Origin: Halodesulfovibrio marinisediminis DSM 17456
Lineage (GTDB): Bacteria > Desulfobacterota > Desulfovibrionia > Desulfovibrionales > Desulfovibrionaceae
Direction: 5' to 3'
Length of the DNA: 64,000 nt
Assembly (NCBI RefSeq): GCF_900129975.1
Contig: NZ_FSRG01000004.1
Location: forward strand, 744,001 to 808,000
Shown: piece by piece, positions 18,682 through 29,916 of the stretch
How the letters are laid out: every line of letters starts with the position of its first letter
How positions within the stretch are numbered: the first letter of the stretch is position 1
Position numbers and translations under genes: made by a program
Notes under the pieces: generated by a model
Databases searched by the model: none
What the model was told of the DNA's origin: nothing
The model's input: the letters and a program-made list of their open reading frames with translations, nothing else

Positions 18682-19566
18682 TTATCCTTTCAGCGCTTCA
18701 GCGCCACCGACAATATCCATGAGGTCACTGGTAATGGCGGCCTGACGGGTCTTGTTAAAGATAAGTGTCAGGTTATCAACCATTTCGTCACAGTTCTTTG
18801 TGGCGTTATCCATAGCTGCCATACGTGCTGCATGCTCAGATGCAGAAGTATCAAGCAGACCACGGTAAATCTGGACCTTAATAAAGCGGGGCAGAAGCTC
18901 TGCAAGAAGACCTTCTACAGCTGGTTCGTAAATGAACTCTTTTTTGACGCCTGTGGTATCTTCTTCAACCTCAGGTGCTGCATCAGAGGACATAGGCAGG
19001 ATCTGCTGTTCAACAGGTACCTGTTTAGCCATGCTTACGAATTCGCCGTAAATGAGTACAACTTCATCAAATTCACCGCTGAGGTATGCGTGAATAACTT
19101 CTGTTCCAAGCTCACTGGCAAGGGAGAAGTCAAAGTTACCCATGGAATCCGGATAGCCTTTTACAAGGTCAAACTCGGATTTCTGGGCAAAATCACGTCC
19201 TTTTTTACCAATGCAGTAGAATTTAACTTCTTTACCTTCCGCAGCTTTTGCTTTGGCAAGCTTTTCAGCCTTAGAGATAAGGCCGGCGTTAAAGCTGCCG
19301 CAGAGTCCGCGGTCGGAAGTTGCAAGTACGATCGCACAAGTCTTGATTTCCTCGCGGACTTCAAGCAGTGGATGCGCATTTTCATCTGCCTTGCTGGCAA
19401 GATCACCCAACATCTCGTAGAATTTCTCCGCATAAGGGCGGAAGCGTTCGATGCGAGACTGGGCACCACGCAGTTTTGCAGAAGCAACCATGTTCATTGC
19501 TTTTGTAATCTGCTTGGTTTTCTTTACCCCGGCAATCTGTAGTTGGACATCTTTCAATGAAGGCAT
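18682..19566 (-). CDS. atpG: ATP synthase gamma subunit
   Basis: Central rotary shaft of the ATP synthase, 294 aa. The N-terminal helix (KDVQLQIAGVKKTKQITKAM) and the C-terminal helix with NKTRQAAITSDLMDIVGGAEAL are the two ends of the coiled-coil shaft and are highly conserved; DRGLCGSFN near residue 88 belongs to the Rossmann-like domain. It lies 16 bp after atpA with a GGAGG site before the ATG. Confidence 0.97.
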   Translation of the reverse strand: MPSLKDVQLQIAGVKKTKQITKAMNMVASAKLRGAQSRIERFRPYAEKFYEMLGDLASKADENAHPLLEVREEIKTCAIVLATSDRGLCGSFNAGLISKAEKLAKAKAAEGKEVKFYCIGKKGRDFAQKSEFDLVKGYPDSMGNFDFSLASELGTEVIHAYLSGEFDEVVLIYGEFVSMAKQVPVEQQILPMSSDAAPEVEEDTTGVKKEFIYEPAVEGLLAELLPRFIKVQIYRGLLDTSASEHAARMAAMDNATKNCDEMVDNLTLIFNKTRQAAITSDLMDIVGGAEALKG

Positions 19567-19582
19567 AAACTACCTCCAATCC

Positions 19583-21091
19583 TTAAGCGCTAAAGCTTTT
19601 TTTGAACTCGTCAATAGCGGCTTTCAGGCGACCTTCAATGTTATCGTCAATTACTTCACGATCTTTGAGGTCAGCAAGAATGTCGGACTTGGAAGTACGA
19701 AGGAAGTCAAGCAAACCGGCTTCGAAAGCACGAATCTGTTCAACCTCAACGTCATCCATGAAGCCACGAGTAGCAGCATACATAGAAGCAACCTGATCGC
19801 AGAATTCCATTGGCTCGTACTGAGGCTGTTTGAGCAGCTCAACGAGACGGGCACCGCGGTTCAGTTTAGCCTGTGTTGCTTTATCAAGGTCAGAACCGAA
19901 CTGAGCAAATGCTGCGAGTTCACGGTACTGAGCAAGATCAAGACGCATGGTACCTGCAACCTGCTTCATAGCTTTAATCTGAGCAGCACCACCAACTCGG
20001 GATACGGAAAGACCTACGTTAATCGCAGGACGGATACCGGCGTTGAAGAGGTTTGGCTCAAGGTATACCTGACCGTCAGTAATGGAAATTACGTTGGTAG
20101 GAATGTATGCAGATACGTCACCGGCCTGAGTTTCAATGATTGGCAGAGCAGTCATGGAACCAGCACCGAGATCGTCGTTTACTTTAGCTGCACGTTCAAG
20201 GAGTCTGGAGTGCAGGTAGAATACGTCACCTGGGAACGCTTCACGTCCTGGAGGGCGACGGAGCAGGAGAGACATCTGGCGGTACGCAGTAGCCTGTTTG
20301 GAAAGGTCATCGTAAATGATGAGTGCGTGTTTACCATTGTCACGGTAGTGCTCAGCCATGGTACAACCGGTGTATGCAGCAATGAACTGCAGTGGTGCCG
20401 GTTCAGAAGCGGTAGCGGAGATGATGGTGGTGTATTCCATCGCGCCGTGCTTCTTAAGGGTATCTGCTACAAGAGCAACGGTAGATTTTTTCTGACCGAT
20501 TGCTACGTAGAAGCAGTGAATATCAGTGTTTTTCTGTGCAATAATAGCATCGAGACAAACAGCGGTTTTACCAACCTGACGGTCGCCGATAACCAGTTCA
20601 CGCTGACCACGACCTACTGGGGTCATTGCGTCAATAGCTTTAATACCGGTAGGCATTGGCTCGTGAACGGATTTACGTGCGATGATACCAGGAGCTTTAA
20701 GCTCAACAGGACGAACCTCTTCAGCTTCTACTGGTCCAAGGCCGTCAAGTGGCTGACCCAGTGGGTTCAATACGCGACCCATAACTGCGTCACCAACTGG
20801 TACGGAGAAGATCTGACCAGTACGTTTTACTGGATCGCCTTCTTTAACGCCTGTGTCGTCGCCAAGAAGAGCAACACCAACGTTGTCTTCTTCGAGGTTA
20901 AGAACCATGCCCATAAGGCCGCCTGGGAATTCCAGCAGCTCCATGGCCATAGCGTTACGAACACCGTATACACGAGCAATACCGTCACCTACGTACAGTA
21001 CGGTACCGGTTTCGCTCATTTCTACGCGCTGCTCGTAATTCTCGATCTGGCTTTCAATAATTTGGGAGATTTCTTCTGCTTTAATCTGCAT
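19583..21091 (-). CDS. atpA: ATP synthase alpha subunit
   Basis: Non-catalytic nucleotide-binding subunit of F1, 502 aa. Walker [10 protein letters not shown] lies near residue 169, and the conserved [20 protein letters not shown] near 265 contains the Walker B strand; the Arg finger region ([13 protein letters not shown]) is near 370. The ATG at 21091 gives the family start [12 protein letters not shown]; a GTG at 21103 is in frame but lies within the overlap with atpH. It starts 4 bp after the atpH stop. Confidence 0.98.
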   Translation of the reverse strand: MQIKAEEISQIIESQIENYEQRVEMSETGTVLYVGDGIARVYGVRNAMAMELLEFPGGLMGMVLNLEEDNVGVALLGDDTGVKEGDPVKRTGQIFSVPVGDAVMGRVLNPLGQPLDGLGPVEAEEVRPVELKAPGIIARKSVHEPMPTGIKAIDAMTPVGRGQRELVIGDRQVGKTAVCLDAIIAQKNTDIHCFYVAIGQKKSTVALVADTLKKHGAMEYTTIISATASEPAPLQFIAAYTGCTMAEHYRDNGKHALIIYDDLSKQATAYRQMSLLLRRPPGREAFPGDVFYLHSRLLERAAKVNDDLGAGSMTALPIIETQAGDVSAYIPTNVISITDGQVYLEPNLFNAGIRPAINVGLSVSRVGGAAQIKAMKQVAGTMRLDLAQYRELAAFAQFGSDLDKATQAKLNRGARLVELLKQPQYEPMEFCDQVASMYAATRGFMDDVEVEQIRAFEAGLLDFLRTSKSDILADLKDREVIDDNIEGRLKAAIDEFKKSFSA

Positions 21092-21095
21092 GGCC

Positions 21096-21647
21096 CTACT
21101 CACCCCTCTTGATGTTTTCTTTCAAGATACCCAGCTGTGCTCTAAGGCTAGCATCGAGTACCTTGTCTCCTACTTTCAGAACTACGCCACCAAGAATGGA
21201 TTTGTCTGTGCTGAAAGACAGGAACAGCTTCTGGCCAGCCTGTTTTTCCAATTGGGATTTTACTTTATCGCACTTGGCCTTTGGAAGTTTGATTGCGGTA
21301 ATAAGTTCACCGCGAACAACACCCTGGTCGGCATCAAGCAGAACATTGTAAAAGGCTTGAATTTCCGGAATGGTGGAAAGACGATCTTTGTCCGCAAGCA
21401 AATTGCAGAAGTTGCGGACAATAGCGCTAACCTGTCCTTTATCCAATAAAGAAGCTAAAACTGCTTTTTTTTCATCGATAGAGATGATTGGATTCCGGAA
21501 TATTTTGCCAAGCTCAGGTGTGCTCTTGATCACTCCAGCCAGTGCATCAAGCTCCTTGCCGAAAGCTTTCAGTTCTTCAGAACCAGCTTTCTTGCCTAGG
21601 GAGAAAAGCGCCCTGGCATATCTGCGTGCTATGATGTTACCGGTCAA
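21096..21647 (-). CDS. atpH: ATP synthase delta subunit
   Basis: Peripheral-stalk subunit joining b/b' to the top of F1, 183 aa. It shows the OSCP/delta start [11 protein letters not shown] and the C-terminal [20 protein letters not shown] signature. The start codon is TTG at 21647, overlapping the TGA stop of atpF (TTGA), with AAGGTGG 7 bp upstream, so translation is coupled to atpF. No ATG is available in the conserved N-terminal region. Confidence 0.95.
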   Translation of the reverse strand: MTGNIIARRYARALFSLGKKAGSEELKAFGKELDALAGVIKSTPELGKIFRNPIISIDEKKAVLASLLDKGQVSAIVRNFCNLLADKDRLSTIPEIQAFYNVLLDADQGVVRGELITAIKLPKAKCDKVKSQLEKQAGQKLFLSFSTDKSILGGVVLKVGDKVLDASLRAQLGILKENIKRGE

Positions 21648-22207
21648 CTGAGCACCACCTTAGTTAAGTATTTATCGATGAGTGCCTCATGGCCTTTCTT
21701 GTCGAGCTTCTTAGCAATCATCTGCTCAGCAGCTTCAGCAACAAGGTCTGCCATTTCTTCACGCATCTGCTCCATTGCCTGCTTTACTTCGTTTTCTGCA
21801 GCTTTGCCTGCCTGTTCCGTAATCTGGACAGCGGACTTTTCAGCACGCTCAATGATAGCAGCACGAGCTGCTTCACCCTGTTTACGGTATTCATCAAGGA
21901 TGCTCTGGGCTTCTGCATCCATGTTGGCAATTCGCTGCTCTACTTCAGCTAGCTTGGCTTTTGCATCTGCTTTGCGGGATTCAAGAGAAATCAACTCTTC
22001 TTCAATGCCGGTTGAACGGCCTTTAAAGAAGGATTTAATCTTGCTTCCAGCTGCATACCAGATGACGCCGAGTACGACTGCGAGGGTAATTACGCGGTAA
22101 GCGAAGTTATCCCACGGTAAGCCATGTCCGTCGGATTGCGCGAACGCAGTGCCTGCCATAAGCAGTACCAGCGTCGATGCACCGACTATAGTTCTCAGCT
22201 TGTTCAA
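21644..22207 (-). CDS. atpF: ATP synthase b subunit with a signal-like N-terminus
   Basis: Membrane-anchored peripheral stalk of the ATP synthase, 187 aa. The start is TTG at 22207 because AAGGAGGG is 6 bp upstream and no ATG or GTG fits. Unlike the classic b subunit it has two hydrophobic N-terminal segments: residues 1-22 (MNKLRTIVGASTLVLLMAGTAFAQ), which look like a cleavable signal peptide ending AFA, then a second membrane helix (AYRVITLAVVLGVIWYAAG) and a long charged coiled coil to the end. This fits the pattern of paired b/b' subunits. Gene symbols for the two b-type genes vary between genomes. Confidence 0.92.
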   Translation of the reverse strand: MNKLRTIVGASTLVLLMAGTAFAQSDGHGLPWDNFAYRVITLAVVLGVIWYAAGSKIKSFFKGRSTGIEEELISLESRKADAKAKLAEVEQRIANMDAEAQSILDEYRKQGEAARAAIIERAEKSAVQITEQAGKAAENEVKQAMEQMREEMADLVAEAAEQMIAKKLDKKGHEALIDKYLTKVVLS

Positions 22208-22235
22208 AGCGAACCCTCCTTCAACGCTTTCGCGG

Positions 22236-22652
22236 CTATCCGAGCACTTTAGCCATGGTTTGTTCTGCAAGAGCGCCCACTTGCCCTTTCAGAGTACCCA
22301 TTGCTGCTGCTACATCGGTAGCGACTTTTTCTCTGGATGCAGCAATAGATGCCTGGGCGTCTGCGGTTGCCTTGGCTACAATGTCTGCTTCCTGAGCGAG
22401 AGCGGCCTCTTTTACTTTTTCGCGTTCAGCAACTGCTGCTTTACGCGCTTCAGTAAGAGCGTTCTCGTAGTTCTTGATTTTGGAGTCAGAGGCTTCGACG
22501 AACTGTTCGGCGTCGCCAAGCAGCCCTAACATCTTGTCCTGGCGTTGCTTGATAATCTCCCGGATGGGGCGGATCAGGAGTGCGTTCAAGCCAACCAGCA
22601 CGATGAGGAAGTTCACCAATTGGATAAGTAACGTAATATCCAAATCGATCAT
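22236..22652 (-). CDS. atpF2: ATP synthase b' subunit
   Basis: Second peripheral-stalk subunit, 138 aa, first gene of the F1 operon. One N-terminal membrane helix (LDITLLIQLVNFLIVLVGLNALL) is followed by IRPIREIIKQRQDKMLGLL and a long coiled coil, so it forms a heterodimeric stalk with the next gene product as in photosynthetic bacteria and chloroplasts. GGGAGCAGG precedes the ATG at 22652. Upstream lie a promoter-like sequence and a Rex-like operator. Confidence 0.94.
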   Translation of the reverse strand: MIDLDITLLIQLVNFLIVLVGLNALLIRPIREIIKQRQDKMLGLLGDAEQFVEASDSKIKNYENALTEARKAAVAEREKVKEAALAQEADIVAKATADAQASIAASREKVATDVAAAMGTLKGQVGALAEQTMAKVLG

Positions 22653-22671
22653 GCCTGCTCCCTTGGTGAGG

Positions 22672-22689
22672 TTGTGAATTTAAGCTCAA
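22672..22689. promoter_or_regulatory. Candidate Rex operator of the atp F1 operon
   Basis: TTGTGAA-TTTA-AGCTCAA matches the inverted-repeat Rex consensus TTGTGAA-N4-TTCACAA at 11 of 14 arm positions, with one perfect half-site. It lies 20 bp upstream of the b' start and about 10 bp downstream of the -10-like hexamer, where a bound repressor would block initiation. The same arrangement precedes the F0 operon. Confidence 0.55.
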
Positions 22690-22699
22690 AGTCGTTTCC

Positions 22700-22728
22700 G
22701 AATTAGCTGATTCACTATGTTGTGTCAA
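22700..22728 (-). promoter_or_regulatory. Candidate sigma70 promoter of the atp F1 operon
   Basis: On the minus strand, TTGACA (22723-22728), a 17-bp spacer and TAATTC (22700-22705) stand 48-76 bp upstream of the b' start. The -35 is perfect and the -10 is weak. The rest of the 360-bp gap to the bactofilin gene holds an A/T hairpin-like stretch at 22727-22755 and the bactofilin terminator. Confidence 0.5.
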
Positions 22729-22958
22729 AACCTTTTTTAAAAAAAAGGGTTACTGTGTAGTTAAACAGTCGCTCGGGAACACTTGATAATCGTGCATTGA
22801 CGAAAAATGTAATTCACCGGCGGTGGGGGTTTATCTGCCTAACTATGTGACTTTGATGAGTTACGTGGACGCGCATTATTGCACAAGGTGGAAGAAAGAA
22901 ATATTTAATGGTTGTAAAAAGTTGTGGGAGAATTTTATTTATAAAATGTAACCGTAAA

Positions 22959-22984
22959 CAAAAAACCGCCTTTCGGCGGTTTTT
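22959..22984 (-). terminator. Terminator after the bactofilin gene
   Basis: AAAAACCGCC pairs with GGCGGTTTTT around TTTC (22961-22984) and continues into T residues on the minus strand, 29 bp after the bactofilin stop. It closes the mreB-to-bactofilin block. Confidence 0.9.
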
Positions 22985-23012
22985 TTTACAAAAATTAAAG
23001 AGTGGTCGGAGG

Positions 23013-23372
23013 TTATGCTGCTGGTTCGGCAACCATGGCTTCAGTGTTACCGTTCATGGAGATTTGACCTTCTATTTTAGCGCCTTCTTCCATGACAAGA
23101 GCAGGGGTGTGAAGTGTGCCTACGAGATTGGCAGTTTTGTGCAGTACAACGCGGTCTGTGGCGTAAACTTCGCCAGTAATATGTCCGGACAGGATCATTT
23201 GGCTTACACGGATCTGGCCTTTCATTTTGGCATCTTTACCAACAACCAGAGTGCCTTCGGAAAACACTTCGCCGGTAAAATTGCCGTCGATGCGTACAGA
23301 CCCCTGAAAGTTCAGCTTACCTTCGTAAATGGTGCCAGAACCTAAAAAGGCGTTGATTTCGTCTTTAGCCAT
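23013..23372 (-). CDS. Bactofilin
   Basis: Cytoskeletal protein that polymerises into filaments without nucleotide, often placing cell-wall enzymes. The 119-aa protein is the bare bactofilin (DUF583) beta-helical domain: GTIYEGKLNFQGSVRIDGNF opens it and turns repeat about every 17-18 residues (GTLVVGKDAKMKGQIRV, ...GHITGEVYATDRVVLH). The start at 23372 follows AAGGAG; the in-frame codon 21 bp earlier is unsupported. It lies 54 bp downstream of rodA in the same direction, fitting a role in shape or wall synthesis. Confidence 0.92.
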   Translation of the reverse strand: MAKDEINAFLGSGTIYEGKLNFQGSVRIDGNFTGEVFSEGTLVVGKDAKMKGQIRVSQMILSGHITGEVYATDRVVLHKTANLVGTLHTPALVMEEGAKIEGQISMNGNTEAMVAEPAA

Positions 23373-23426
23373 TGGAGACTCCTTTCTACTCACGCACGTC
23401 GCGTATCAAAAAAATCGTATAACAGG

Positions 23427-24542
23427 TTAATCTGTTTTGAAAACAAAACGTCGCATAGAGACATTTAGTACTAGACCGATGAGGCAGAGGTTTACCACCG
23501 TAGCACTGCCGCCGTAGCTGATAAAAGGTAGTGGAATGCCAACTACCGGCATAAGTCCCATTACCATTCCCATGTTGATGAGGAATTGCCAGAAGAAGTA
23601 AAAGAAAACGCCGGCGGATAAAAAAGAACCGAAACGGTCTTTAGCATCTCTGCTGGTGGTAAATATAGCCAGCAAGAAGAGACAGAATAGAGATAAAAGC
23701 AAAAGACAGCCAATGAATCCCCATTCTTCCCCGAAAACAGCAATAGCAAAATCCGTATGCTTTTCCGGTAAAAAACGCAACTGTGACTGTGTGCCACCAA
23801 GGAAGCCTTTTCCTGTAAGTTGACCGGAACCGATAGCAATTTGAGATTGGATAATCTGGTAACCAGCTCCCAGAGGGTCATCCCCCGGGTTGAGGAATGT
23901 GAGCACTCGTTGCCGTTGGTAATCCAACATGCATAGCCAGCCCAAAGGTATGAGAGATGGGATTACAACCGCGCATGTTTTAAAAACACGGCGTGTAAGT
24001 CCACGGAACAAGATGATTCCACCTACGTTAAGCAGCATGTTCAGTGTTGTTCCAAGGTCCGGCTGAGTCAAAATGAGAGCAGCTGGAATGGAGCAGATAC
24101 CGAGCATTATAAAAAGTTCTTTCCAGTCCAGCGGATGTGCGGAGCGGGAGAGAAGTCGTGCCGTGATGATGATAGTTGAAATCTTGGCAAGTTCACTCGG
24201 CTGAAAGTTAAAGAAGCCGAGATCAAGCCAGCGGCGTGCACCATAGATGGTTTTACCGGCAACGGGGACCAGCGCGAGTGCAATAATGGTTACAATAAAG
24301 ATAGGCCACGCCAGACTTTTTAAGTGACGATAGTCAATAAGCATGGACAGAATGAGGACACCCAGCCCTATGAAACCCCAGACAAGTTGTTTCTGGTAGT
24401 AGGCAGTAACGGCCATACCTTCTTGAGACATAAACGCACTTGCAGAGTAGAGGTTCAATACGCCAATGCCGAACAGGAGGATTGTTATAAGAAGCAACCC
24501 CCAGTTCATATGGGTGAGTAAGCGTCTGTCAAATGCAATCAT
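23427..24542 (-). CDS. rodA: RodA, peptidoglycan glycosyltransferase of the elongasome
   Basis: SEDS-family membrane protein that polymerises lipid II together with PBP2 during elongation. The 371-aa sequence has about ten membrane segments and the family's motifs: SAAHP-like loop, KHTDFAIAVFGEEWGFIG with the catalytic-region Asp and Glu, and the C-terminal PLPFISYGGSA. The ATG overlaps the mrdA stop by 4 bp (ATGA), so both partners are made together. Confidence 0.96.
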   Translation of the reverse strand: MIAFDRRLLTHMNWGLLLITILLFGIGVLNLYSASAFMSQEGMAVTAYYQKQLVWGFIGLGVLILSMLIDYRHLKSLAWPIFIVTIIALALVPVAGKTIYGARRWLDLGFFNFQPSELAKISTIIITARLLSRSAHPLDWKELFIMLGICSIPAALILTQPDLGTTLNMLLNVGGIILFRGLTRRVFKTCAVVIPSLIPLGWLCMLDYQRQRVLTFLNPGDDPLGAGYQIIQSQIAIGSGQLTGKGFLGGTQSQLRFLPEKHTDFAIAVFGEEWGFIGCLLLLSLFCLFLLAIFTTSRDAKDRFGSFLSAGVFFYFFWQFLINMGMVMGLMPVVGIPLPFISYGGSATVVNLCLIGLVLNVSMRRFVFKTD

Positions 24543-26335
24543 TTGTTGTGCTCGTATATGTAATTCAGGATATCACGAATAATAGGCCCTGCAGTGGAGG
24601 AGCCACCGCCGCCGTGTTCAACCATAGTAACAACTACATATTTTTTACCGTTGTACTTTGCCCAAGCGGCCATCCATGCGTGGTCTCGCTGCCAGTATTC
24701 AAGGTCTTCGTTTTTCAAGCGGTTATCGTTGGCATCAATTTTTAACTTCATAACCTGTGCGGTACCGGTCTTACCGCCAACAATAGCTTTTTTTGTGCGT
24801 AGAATACGTGCTGTGCCGCGTTTGGCTTCAACGGTTTCCTGCATTGCTTTAAGAATAAAATTACGCTGTTCTCGGGTCATAGAAGATGTGCCCTGAATTG
24901 TTTTTGGAGCATCCTTGAACAGGTTTGGTTTAAGTAACTCACCGTTTTCATTAAGCAGTGAAGATATGAATACAGCAATCTGGACAGGTGTGACTAGGGT
25001 AAAACCCTGACCGATGGATGTAATTACAGTTTCGCCACCCTGCCATGGCTGTTTGAAACGCTTACGCTTCCATGCTTTGGAAGGAACAAGTCCCGAACGT
25101 TCGTGCGGCAGGTCAATTCCGGTTTTTACTCCAAAACCGTTCTCGCGTGCAAAGGCTTCAATTTTGTCGATACCGATGCGTTGTCCGATTTCATAGAAGT
25201 AGACGTCACAAGAATGCACGAGCGCTTCGGTCATATTTTGAGGGCCGTGTCCCCATTTTTTCCAGCAACGGAATGTATGGTTCCCTAATTTGTATTTTCC
25301 GTTACATTTAATGCTTTCATTCGGGTCAATACCTTCCTCGAGATATAACCCTGCCATAAGCAGTTTCCAGATTGAAGCTGGAGGGTAAACGGATTGAATA
25401 ACCCTGTTTTGAAGCGGGAACTTAGGGTTGTCACGTAGTCCCGCCCACTCCTTATGACTTAGTCCACGAGTGAACGCATTCGGGTCAAAGCTTGGGGTGG
25501 TAACAAGTGCATAGAGCTCACCGGTTTCTGGATCCATAACAACGATACAGCCGGCCTGACCTTCCAATTGCTTAGCTGCAAAACGTTGCAGGCCAAGATC
25601 AATGGAGAGGGTGACAGATGAGCCTGCGGAAGGCTCTTCCAGAGTCTGCGAGTTGTATTCGCGTCCGGAAATGTCAACTTCCATCTGGCGCAGACCTTTT
25701 ATACCGCGTAAGGTATTTTCTTTGATGAGCTCAAGACCTTGCTTACCTACGGTATCGCCAAGGTCTAATTCTTTATTTGCTTCCAGCTCTTTTTCGTTTG
25801 CTTCTGAAACATAGCCAAGAATATGGGCGAAGAGATCTCCCTCAGGGTAGTAGCGCTGAGGGCGGGTCATAACCGCCAGTCCAGGCCAGTCCAGTGAATT
25901 AGCTTCAATGATAGCTAGCTGGGAAAAATCGATGGTAGGGACAAGCAATAGAGGTTCGAATGCTTTAGTGCGCCAGCGGCCTTTCTTGTATCTTTTTTCA
26001 ATATTTTCAAGAGGTACACCTGTCCATAAACTGATCTGCTTAAGGGTAGCCTCAGTATCTTTTACATCTTCACGGACGATGCCGAGACCGTATGCAGGGC
26101 GGTTTTCTGCAAGCAGCTCACCGCCACGGGCGCGTAGTAGACCGCGCGGAGCATATATCTGTGCCTGACGAATTCGGTTGTCACGGGCCTTTTTGGCAAA
26201 GTCATCGCCGTGGTGAACTTGCAGATACCAGAATCTGAGCAGAAATATGAGAAAAAGCAGAAAGACAAGCCCCTGCAATAACCATAATCCTGTTTTAGGT
26301 GGTTGGTAGCCATCCGGATCAAGTTGCATTGACAT
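24539..26335 (-). CDS. mrdA: Penicillin-binding protein 2 (transpeptidase)
   Basis: Class B PBP that crosslinks peptidoglycan in the elongasome. The 598-aa protein has a short cytoplasmic tail, one membrane helix (LWLLQGLVFLLFLIFLLRFW, about residue 17-36), the pedestal domain (APRGLLRARGGELLAENRP) and the transpeptidase domain with active-site Ser in ASIWK (near 320), SCD as the SxN-type motif and GGKTGTAQ as KTG. The start overlaps mreD by 17 bp; ATGs at 26335 and 26329 are both possible. Confidence 0.95.
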   Translation of the reverse strand: MSMQLDPDGYQPPKTGLWLLQGLVFLLFLIFLLRFWYLQVHHGDDFAKKARDNRIRQAQIYAPRGLLRARGGELLAENRPAYGLGIVREDVKDTEATLKQISLWTGVPLENIEKRYKKGRWRTKAFEPLLLVPTIDFSQLAIIEANSLDWPGLAVMTRPQRYYPEGDLFAHILGYVSEANEKELEANKELDLGDTVGKQGLELIKENTLRGIKGLRQMEVDISGREYNSQTLEEPSAGSSVTLSIDLGLQRFAAKQLEGQAGCIVVMDPETGELYALVTTPSFDPNAFTRGLSHKEWAGLRDNPKFPLQNRVIQSVYPPASIWKLLMAGLYLEEGIDPNESIKCNGKYKLGNHTFRCWKKWGHGPQNMTEALVHSCDVYFYEIGQRIGIDKIEAFARENGFGVKTGIDLPHERSGLVPSKAWKRKRFKQPWQGGETVITSIGQGFTLVTPVQIAVFISSLLNENGELLKPNLFKDAPKTIQGTSSMTREQRNFILKAMQETVEAKRGTARILRTKKAIVGGKTGTAQVMKLKIDANDNRLKNEDLEYWQRDHAWMAAWAKYNGKKYVVVTMVEHGGGGSSTAGPIIRDILNYIYEHNK

Positions 26336-26807
26336 TACGCAGGAATCCTTGCCGTAGTGAGTACAGAATAAACCAGACGAGAGGAATGAGGCCGGCTAGC
26401 AAGCAGCTGTCGGCGACAAGTAATTGAAGGTTAACTTGGAATGATTGCAAGTTTGCCATCAGCAAGGTGAGTCCTACGTTCCATACTCCTAGAGCACACG
26501 ATACCAGTACGATGAAAAAGAAGTTGTTCGCATCGAACAACCATCGACCGTAGTACATGAGCACGAGGGCGGAACAATACCATAATGTAGAGGAGCCGAA
26601 GGCAATGGCCCCAGTGCCTTCTTGAATGAGGGCGAACATTGTAATTAGCCAGAAAGTTTGGCGGGGATTTTCTTCCTGCATAGAGCAGATAACCGCAGGC
26701 ATGAAAAAATCCACACCTGCGATTGCATACTGCATCCAGATGGCAACGATCGTATAGCCGAGCCACCAGAATATATTTTTAAAGACGGGACGCTTACTTT
26801 TTCGCAT
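26319..26807 (-). CDS. mreD: Rod-shape protein MreD
   Basis: Small integral membrane protein of the elongasome, 162 aa with about five hydrophobic helices, linking MreC and MreB to RodA-PBP2. MreD is poorly conserved; the identification rests on size, topology, a PAVICSMQEENPRQTFWL-type first loop and its position between mreC (26 bp upstream) and mrdA (overlapping). Confidence 0.88.
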   Translation of the reverse strand: MRKSKRPVFKNIFWWLGYTIVAIWMQYAIAGVDFFMPAVICSMQEENPRQTFWLITMFALIQEGTGAIAFGSSTLWYCSALVLMYYGRWLFDANNFFFIVLVSCALGVWNVGLTLLMANLQSFQVNLQLLVADSCLLAGLIPLVWFILYSLRQGFLRNVNAT

Positions 26808-26833
26808 AACCCTGTCCGCGTGTGAAAACAGCG

Positions 26834-28805
<1,972 letters not shown>

Positions 28806-28855
28806 TTACATCGTAACCTGTTGAAAACTAGAAAATTAGAGAAGAATTCAAGAAG

Positions 28856-29878
28856 ATGAATAGATATCTCCAATTGGCAACTTACTTTCGCTATCGTTTT
28901 GCGGAACGCGTACAAAAAATCCCTCTGGATGCCGGGGCAACCTGTCCCAACAGGGATGGTACTATTTCCCGTACTGGCTGCATCTTCTGCAACCCTTCCG
29001 GCTCAGGGTCTGGGATGGGTCTCCAGGGGATGAATTTGAATGATCAGTGGGATTCCTGGTATAAAAAATATACACGCTCTCAAAACGCGAGATTGTTTAT
29101 AGCCTATTTGCAGTCTTTTTCCAATACTTATGGGCCTGCTGAAAAACTCTCTAAAAACCTTACTTCTATTGCATCTTTACAGGGTGTTATGGGAGTATCA
29201 ATAGGCACTCGTCCTGATTGTGTCGACGAAGAAAAATTAGATATCATCGCAAAACAGGATTTGGACGAAATATGGCTTGAATTGGGGCTTCAGTCCGCAC
29301 ATGACCGTACGCTCTCGCTTATTAACCGCGGTCATACTTATCAGGATTTTGTTAATGCCGTTACCCTTGCTGCAGAACGTGGAATAAAGGTGTGTGTGCA
29401 TCTGATTGCAGGACTCCCGAATGAAACAACTGAAGATTTTTTGCGTACGGTGGAAATGGTGTGTGAACTTCCTATACGTGGCATAAAATTTCATAGCCTC
29501 TATGTTGCTGACAACACTGTATTGGCGAAAATGTGGCGTGACGGGAAATACACCCCGATGACAGAAGAGGAATTTATTGATGCCATCACACGTGCTGTGC
29601 CGAAAGTCCCAAGTACTGTTGTTATTCAGCGCCTGACTGGGGATGCGATGGAAGGGGAGTTGCTTGCACCGCATTGGGGAACAGCAAAGCGTGCCCTTGT
29701 AGACAAAATTATGGCTGAACTTGCTAAGCGTGACGTGTGGCAGGGGAAAGAAGTGGATGCGGCTGATAGTGTTCCATTATGGTTCACAATTAGGGAAAAT
29801 TTGCCACAGCGTCTGCGCGAACAGTGGGATAAAGAATACGACGCGGTTGCAGATAAAATGGGCTTCTTGCCGCGGTAG
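28856..29878 (+). CDS. YhcC-type radical SAM protein (TIGR01212 family)
   Basis: Radical SAM enzyme of the YhcC family, reaction unknown; the cluster ligands are spaced CX11CX2C (Cys30, Cys42, Cys45 in GATCPNRDGTISRTGCIFC), which is the family's hallmark. Further conserved blocks are IGTRPDCVDEEKLD, LELGLQSAHD and HLIAGLPNETTEDFL. The length of 340 aa is full. The gene is divergent from mreB, 86 bp apart, and leads into the MGMT gene 38 bp downstream, so it may share its transcript. Ribosome site is a modest AAGAAG. Confidence 0.9.
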   Translation: MNRYLQLATYFRYRFAERVQKIPLDAGATCPNRDGTISRTGCIFCNPSGSGSGMGLQGMNLNDQWDSWYKKYTRSQNARLFIAYLQSFSNTYGPAEKLSKNLTSIASLQGVMGVSIGTRPDCVDEEKLDIIAKQDLDEIWLELGLQSAHDRTLSLINRGHTYQDFVNAVTLAAERGIKVCVHLIAGLPNETTEDFLRTVEMVCELPIRGIKFHSLYVADNTVLAKMWRDGKYTPMTEEEFIDAITRAVPKVPSTVVIQRLTGDAMEGELLAPHWGTAKRALVDKIMAELAKRDVWQGKEVDAADSVPLWFTIRENLPQRLREQWDKEYDAVADKMGFLPR

Positions 29879-29916
29879 CCAGGCTTCAAAAGAAACATTT
29901 ATGTGGGCGAGTGAGC

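Noticed and set aside
19451-21112. Open frame of 553 codons on the plus strand, longer than atpA itself
   Set aside because: Antisense to atpA with no recognisable domain or start; codon bias of a highly expressed gene removes stops on the other strand.
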